NCBI RefSeq assembly: GCF_022832385.1 | Contig: NZ_JALHLE010000012.1 | Location: forward strand, 1-48,884 | Source of the DNA: Novosphingobium album (ex Hu et al. 2023) | GTDB taxonomy: Bacteria; Pseudomonadota; Alphaproteobacteria; Sphingomonadales; Sphingomonadaceae | Reading direction: 5' to 3' | Length of the DNA: 48,884 nt | Shown: in pieces, positions 47,056-48,884 of the stretch | Layout of the letters: every line of letters begins with the position of its first letter | How positions within the stretch are numbered: position 1 is the first letter of the stretch | Position numbers and translations under genes: made by a program | Notes under the pieces: generated by a model | What the model saw: the letters and a program-made list of their open reading frames with translations, nothing else | Database searches by the model: none | What the model was told of the DNA's origin: nothing

Positions 47056-47543
47056 GCCACGACAAACCCTTTTGGGAACGGCCGCTCGCCTCGCTCAGTC
47101 GCGAGGAGTGGGAAGCGCTGTGCGATGGCTGCGGCCAGTGCTGCCTGCACAAGGTGGAAGACGCCGACACCGGCGAGATCTACCACACCAATGTCGCCTG
47201 CAAGCTGCTCGACCTCACGACCGCGCGTTGCAGCGACTACACCCATCGCCGCCGCTTTGTGCCCGACTGTATCCGGCTGACCCCGGAAACCGCGGGTGAA
47301 CTGGCCTGGCTTCCGCACAGCTGCGCCTACCGCCTGCGCGCGGACGGCGAACCTTTGCCCGAGTGGCACTATCTTGTCTGCGGAGACCGCGAGGCAGTGC
47401 ACCGCGCGGGCATGTCGGTGGCGGGCAAGGTCATCAGCGAGACGGTTGCCGGTCCGCTCGAACACCACATCGTCTGGCCTTACGGCGAAGATGATGACGA
47501 TGAATACGAGGACGACGGCGCCGCGCCATGGGACGTGAGCTGA
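47052..47543 (+). CDS. UPF0260 (YcgN-like) cysteine-cluster protein
   Basis: A 163-aa protein of the YcgN/UPF0260 family: FWERPLASLSREEWEALCDG, then CGQCCLHK, further cysteines in ACKLLD, RCSDY, DC and SCAY, and an acidic tail. The cysteine cluster suggests metal binding; function is unknown. GTG 47052 overlaps the SCO stop; ATG 47043 is an alternative start. Its 3' end overlaps the next gene by 16 bp. Confidence 0.88.
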   Translation: MSHDKPFWERPLASLSREEWEALCDGCGQCCLHKVEDADTGEIYHTNVACKLLDLTTARCSDYTHRRRFVPDCIRLTPETAGELAWLPHSCAYRLRADGEPLPEWHYLVCGDREAVHRAGMSVAGKVISETVAGPLEHHIVWPYGEDDDDEYEDDGAAPWDVS

Positions 47544-48274
47544 GCGCCGTGCTCGACTGGCTGCGCCGCGATCCGCACGCCGATCCCACAGTGGAAGTCG
47601 CGGGCCGCGCCTTGCCGGTGGTGATCCGGCGGCTGGAACGCGCGCGGCGCATGACCATGCGGCTCGCGCCCGATGGCAGCGAAGTGCGCATCTCGATCCC
47701 TCGCTGGACGCGCACCGCCGAAGCGATTGCCTTCGCGCAATCGCGCCGCGACTGGCTCGCGCGGCAGCTCACCGCCCTGCCCCCGGCCGTCGTGCTTGCC
47801 CATGGTACAGAGCTGCAGTTCCGCGGCCGCTCCCTGCAACTGGTCCACGATCCCAAGGCGCCACGACGCCCGGTGGTGACGGATACAGCGCTCCATCTGG
47901 GCGGCCCCGAAGCATCGCTGGAAACGCGCCTGCTGCGCTGGATGCGCACCGAGGCGCTCGACGTACTAACCGTGGACCTTGCTGAATATTGTGAACGCGC
48001 AGGCGAGCCCGCCCGCCGCGTGGCCCTGTCAAACGCGCGGCGGCGCTGGGGGTCTTGCGCACCTGACGGCTCGATCCGGATCAACTGGCGACTGATCATG
48101 GCGCCCGACATGGTGCGCCGCTCGGTCGTCGCGCATGAAGTCGCCCATCTCGTCCATTTCGACCACTCCCCGGCGTTCCATCACTGCCTGAAGGAACTGT
48201 TCGAAGGCTCGGTCCATGAGGCCAACCGCTGGCTCAAGGCCCATGGTCGTTCGCTCTACGCGCCATTCGGGTAG
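47528..48274 (+). CDS. YgjP-like (WLM/SprT-type) metal-dependent hydrolase
   Basis: A 248-aa DUF45/YgjP family putative metallopeptidase. The zinc motif HEVAH is at 203-207, with downstream H213 or H218 as third ligand (FDHSPAFH), and the family block RRRWGSC at 171-177. No signal peptide. Substrate unknown. The start lies within the end of the UPF0260 gene. Confidence 0.9.
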   Translation: MGRELSAVLDWLRRDPHADPTVEVAGRALPVVIRRLERARRMTMRLAPDGSEVRISIPRWTRTAEAIAFAQSRRDWLARQLTALPPAVVLAHGTELQFRGRSLQLVHDPKAPRRPVVTDTALHLGGPEASLETRLLRWMRTEALDVLTVDLAEYCERAGEPARRVALSNARRRWGSCAPDGSIRINWRLIMAPDMVRRSVVAHEVAHLVHFDHSPAFHHCLKELFEGSVHEANRWLKAHGRSLYAPFG

Positions 48275-48306
48275 CGTTCCGCCCGATTAGCGCCTAGATA
48301 GCGCCG

Positions 48307-48807
48307 ATGGTTTTCATGAAGCGCTCGGGATACTGGAAAGACGTCAGCCCTACCGGGATGATCGCGGACTTCCGGCTGGTCTGGAATCAGGCCGGGCACA
48401 ACCGCTGGCGCATCGCCGCGCTGGCTGCTGCCTGCACTTTCGCGGTGTTCTACCTCATGGTGCAGCAAGGCGGCGAGGCGCCGCATCCGCCGCCCAAGGT
48501 GATCTACATCTCCACCCTGCCCGCGCACCGCAGCGACGAGGAGATCATGGCCGAGAACCTCGCGAACCAGAAGCGCAAGGAAGCCTGGCAGGCCGAACAG
48601 GCCAAACGCGACGAGGAAGTACGTGACCTCTACCGCACCATTGGCCGCGCCTCGGGCATGGACGTCGACAAGATCGAGCGCGACGCCGCCGCCGAAAAGG
48701 CTGCCGCGGACAAGGCAGCGGATGAAAAGGCCAAGGCGGAAATCGCCGCCGGACGGGCCGCCGCCGAAACGAAAGCCAAGCAGCAGCAGGAACAACAGCA
48801 GCAGTGA
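48307..48807 (+). CDS. Single-pass membrane protein with coiled-coil tail
   Basis: A 166-aa protein. The cytoplasmic N-terminus is followed by one transmembrane helix (about 35-52), a Pro-rich periplasmic linker ([20 protein letters not shown]) and a long charged Ala/Lys/Glu coiled coil ending in a Gln run (KQQQEQQQQ). Resembles a small sphingomonad protein seen next to ribD; function unknown. Its TGA overlaps the ribD GTG. Confidence 0.75.
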   Translation: MVFMKRSGYWKDVSPTGMIADFRLVWNQAGHNRWRIAALAAACTFAVFYLMVQQGGEAPHPPPKVIYISTLPAHRSDEEIMAENLANQKRKEAWQAEQAKRDEEVRDLYRTIGRASGMDVDKIERDAAAEKAAADKAADEKAKAEIAAGRAAAETKAKQQQEQQQQ

Positions 48808-48884
48808 GTGAGGACGCGCGCTGGCTCGCGGCGGCCGCTGCTCTGGCCGCGCGCGCCCGGCCGCTCAGCCGCCCCAATCCGGGC
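48804..48884 (+). CDS. ribD: Riboflavin biosynthesis protein RibD, N-terminal fragment
   Basis: The first 27 codons of a gene cut by the window edge. GTG start overlapping the preceding stop (GTGA); the frame reads [20 protein letters not shown], then SRPNPG, matching the start of the RibD pyrimidine deaminase domain (typically ...ALxLAxxGxGxTxPNPxVG). RibD carries out deamination and reduction steps of riboflavin synthesis. Call rests on a short segment. Confidence 0.65.
   Translation, partial: MSEDARWLAAAAALAARARPLSRPNPG

Overview
The window reads as one contiguous chromosomal segment of an alphaproteobacterium, most likely a sphingomonad (Novosphingobium-like; order Sphingomonadales). The basis is high GC with strong GC3 bias, a UrcA-family protein, a GTTC-N7-GTTC (alphaproteobacterial) LexA operator at uvrA, sphingomonad-style dispersed repeats (TTCGACAAGCTCAGG type and ATTCCCGC/GCGGGAAT type), COQ9 and bc1-chaperone family genes, and the order mdh-sucD-sucA-sucB-lpdA. 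The genus is inference. No rRNA, tRNA or CRISPR array was seen.

Layout. 1-5.4 kb: zinc alcohol dehydrogenase (-), glycine-zipper protein, SDR reductase, cyclopropane-fatty-acyl synthase, argG. 5.4-7.5 kb: an RlpA-type protein and a repeat-studded HTH protein (-). 7.5-9.6 kb: a visibly lower-GC accessory patch, bounded on the left by a REPIN and on the right by a 15-bp perfect hairpin. It holds a Panacea-domain (DUF4065) antitoxin-like gene, an unrecognised 235-aa partner and a small zinc-ribbon gene; upstream lie a LexA-type box, a mini-ORF and a palindrome. 9.6-12.6 kb: uvrA (-) with its SOS box. 12.7-14.4 kb: small secreted proteins. 14.6-18.4 kb: M28 peptidase, RlpA lipoprotein, FmdB zinc ribbon, and a divergent globin/nsrR pair with two NsrR operators between them. 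18.6-20.8 kb: Dcp peptidase. 21.3-26.5 kb: vitamin B12 uptake operon btuB-btuF-btuC-btuD (-) under a cobalamin riboswitch.

26.6-28.6 kb: a SleB-like cell-wall hydrolase, a 270-bp MITE with 31-bp terminal inverted repeats, and a small conserved protein. 28.9-36.7 kb: TCA block mdh-sucD-sucA-sucB-lpdA without sucC. 36.8-41.7 kb: VOC protein, then bamE-hslV-hslU-ACT-DUF1737 (-), divergent from a bc1-chaperone/DUF177 pair. 41.7-45.7 kb: ssb, a small conserved protein, feoAB with a Fur-like site, and COQ9 following an ankyrin gene. 46.4-48.9 kb: a tightly packed operon of SCO copper chaperone, UPF0260 protein, YgjP-like metalloprotease and a membrane-anchored coiled-coil protein, running into ribD at the window edge.

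Most genes are housekeeping. The part most worth following up is the 7.8-9.5 kb patch: a candidate Panacea toxin-antitoxin module with a LexA-type promoter and no recognisable toxin fold. Other non-genic structure includes a 35-bp repeat present twice in opposite orientation, repeats translated inside a gene, a gene whose signal peptide has no AUG/GUG/UUG start, the MITE, and Fur-like sites at both feoA and the mdh operon.
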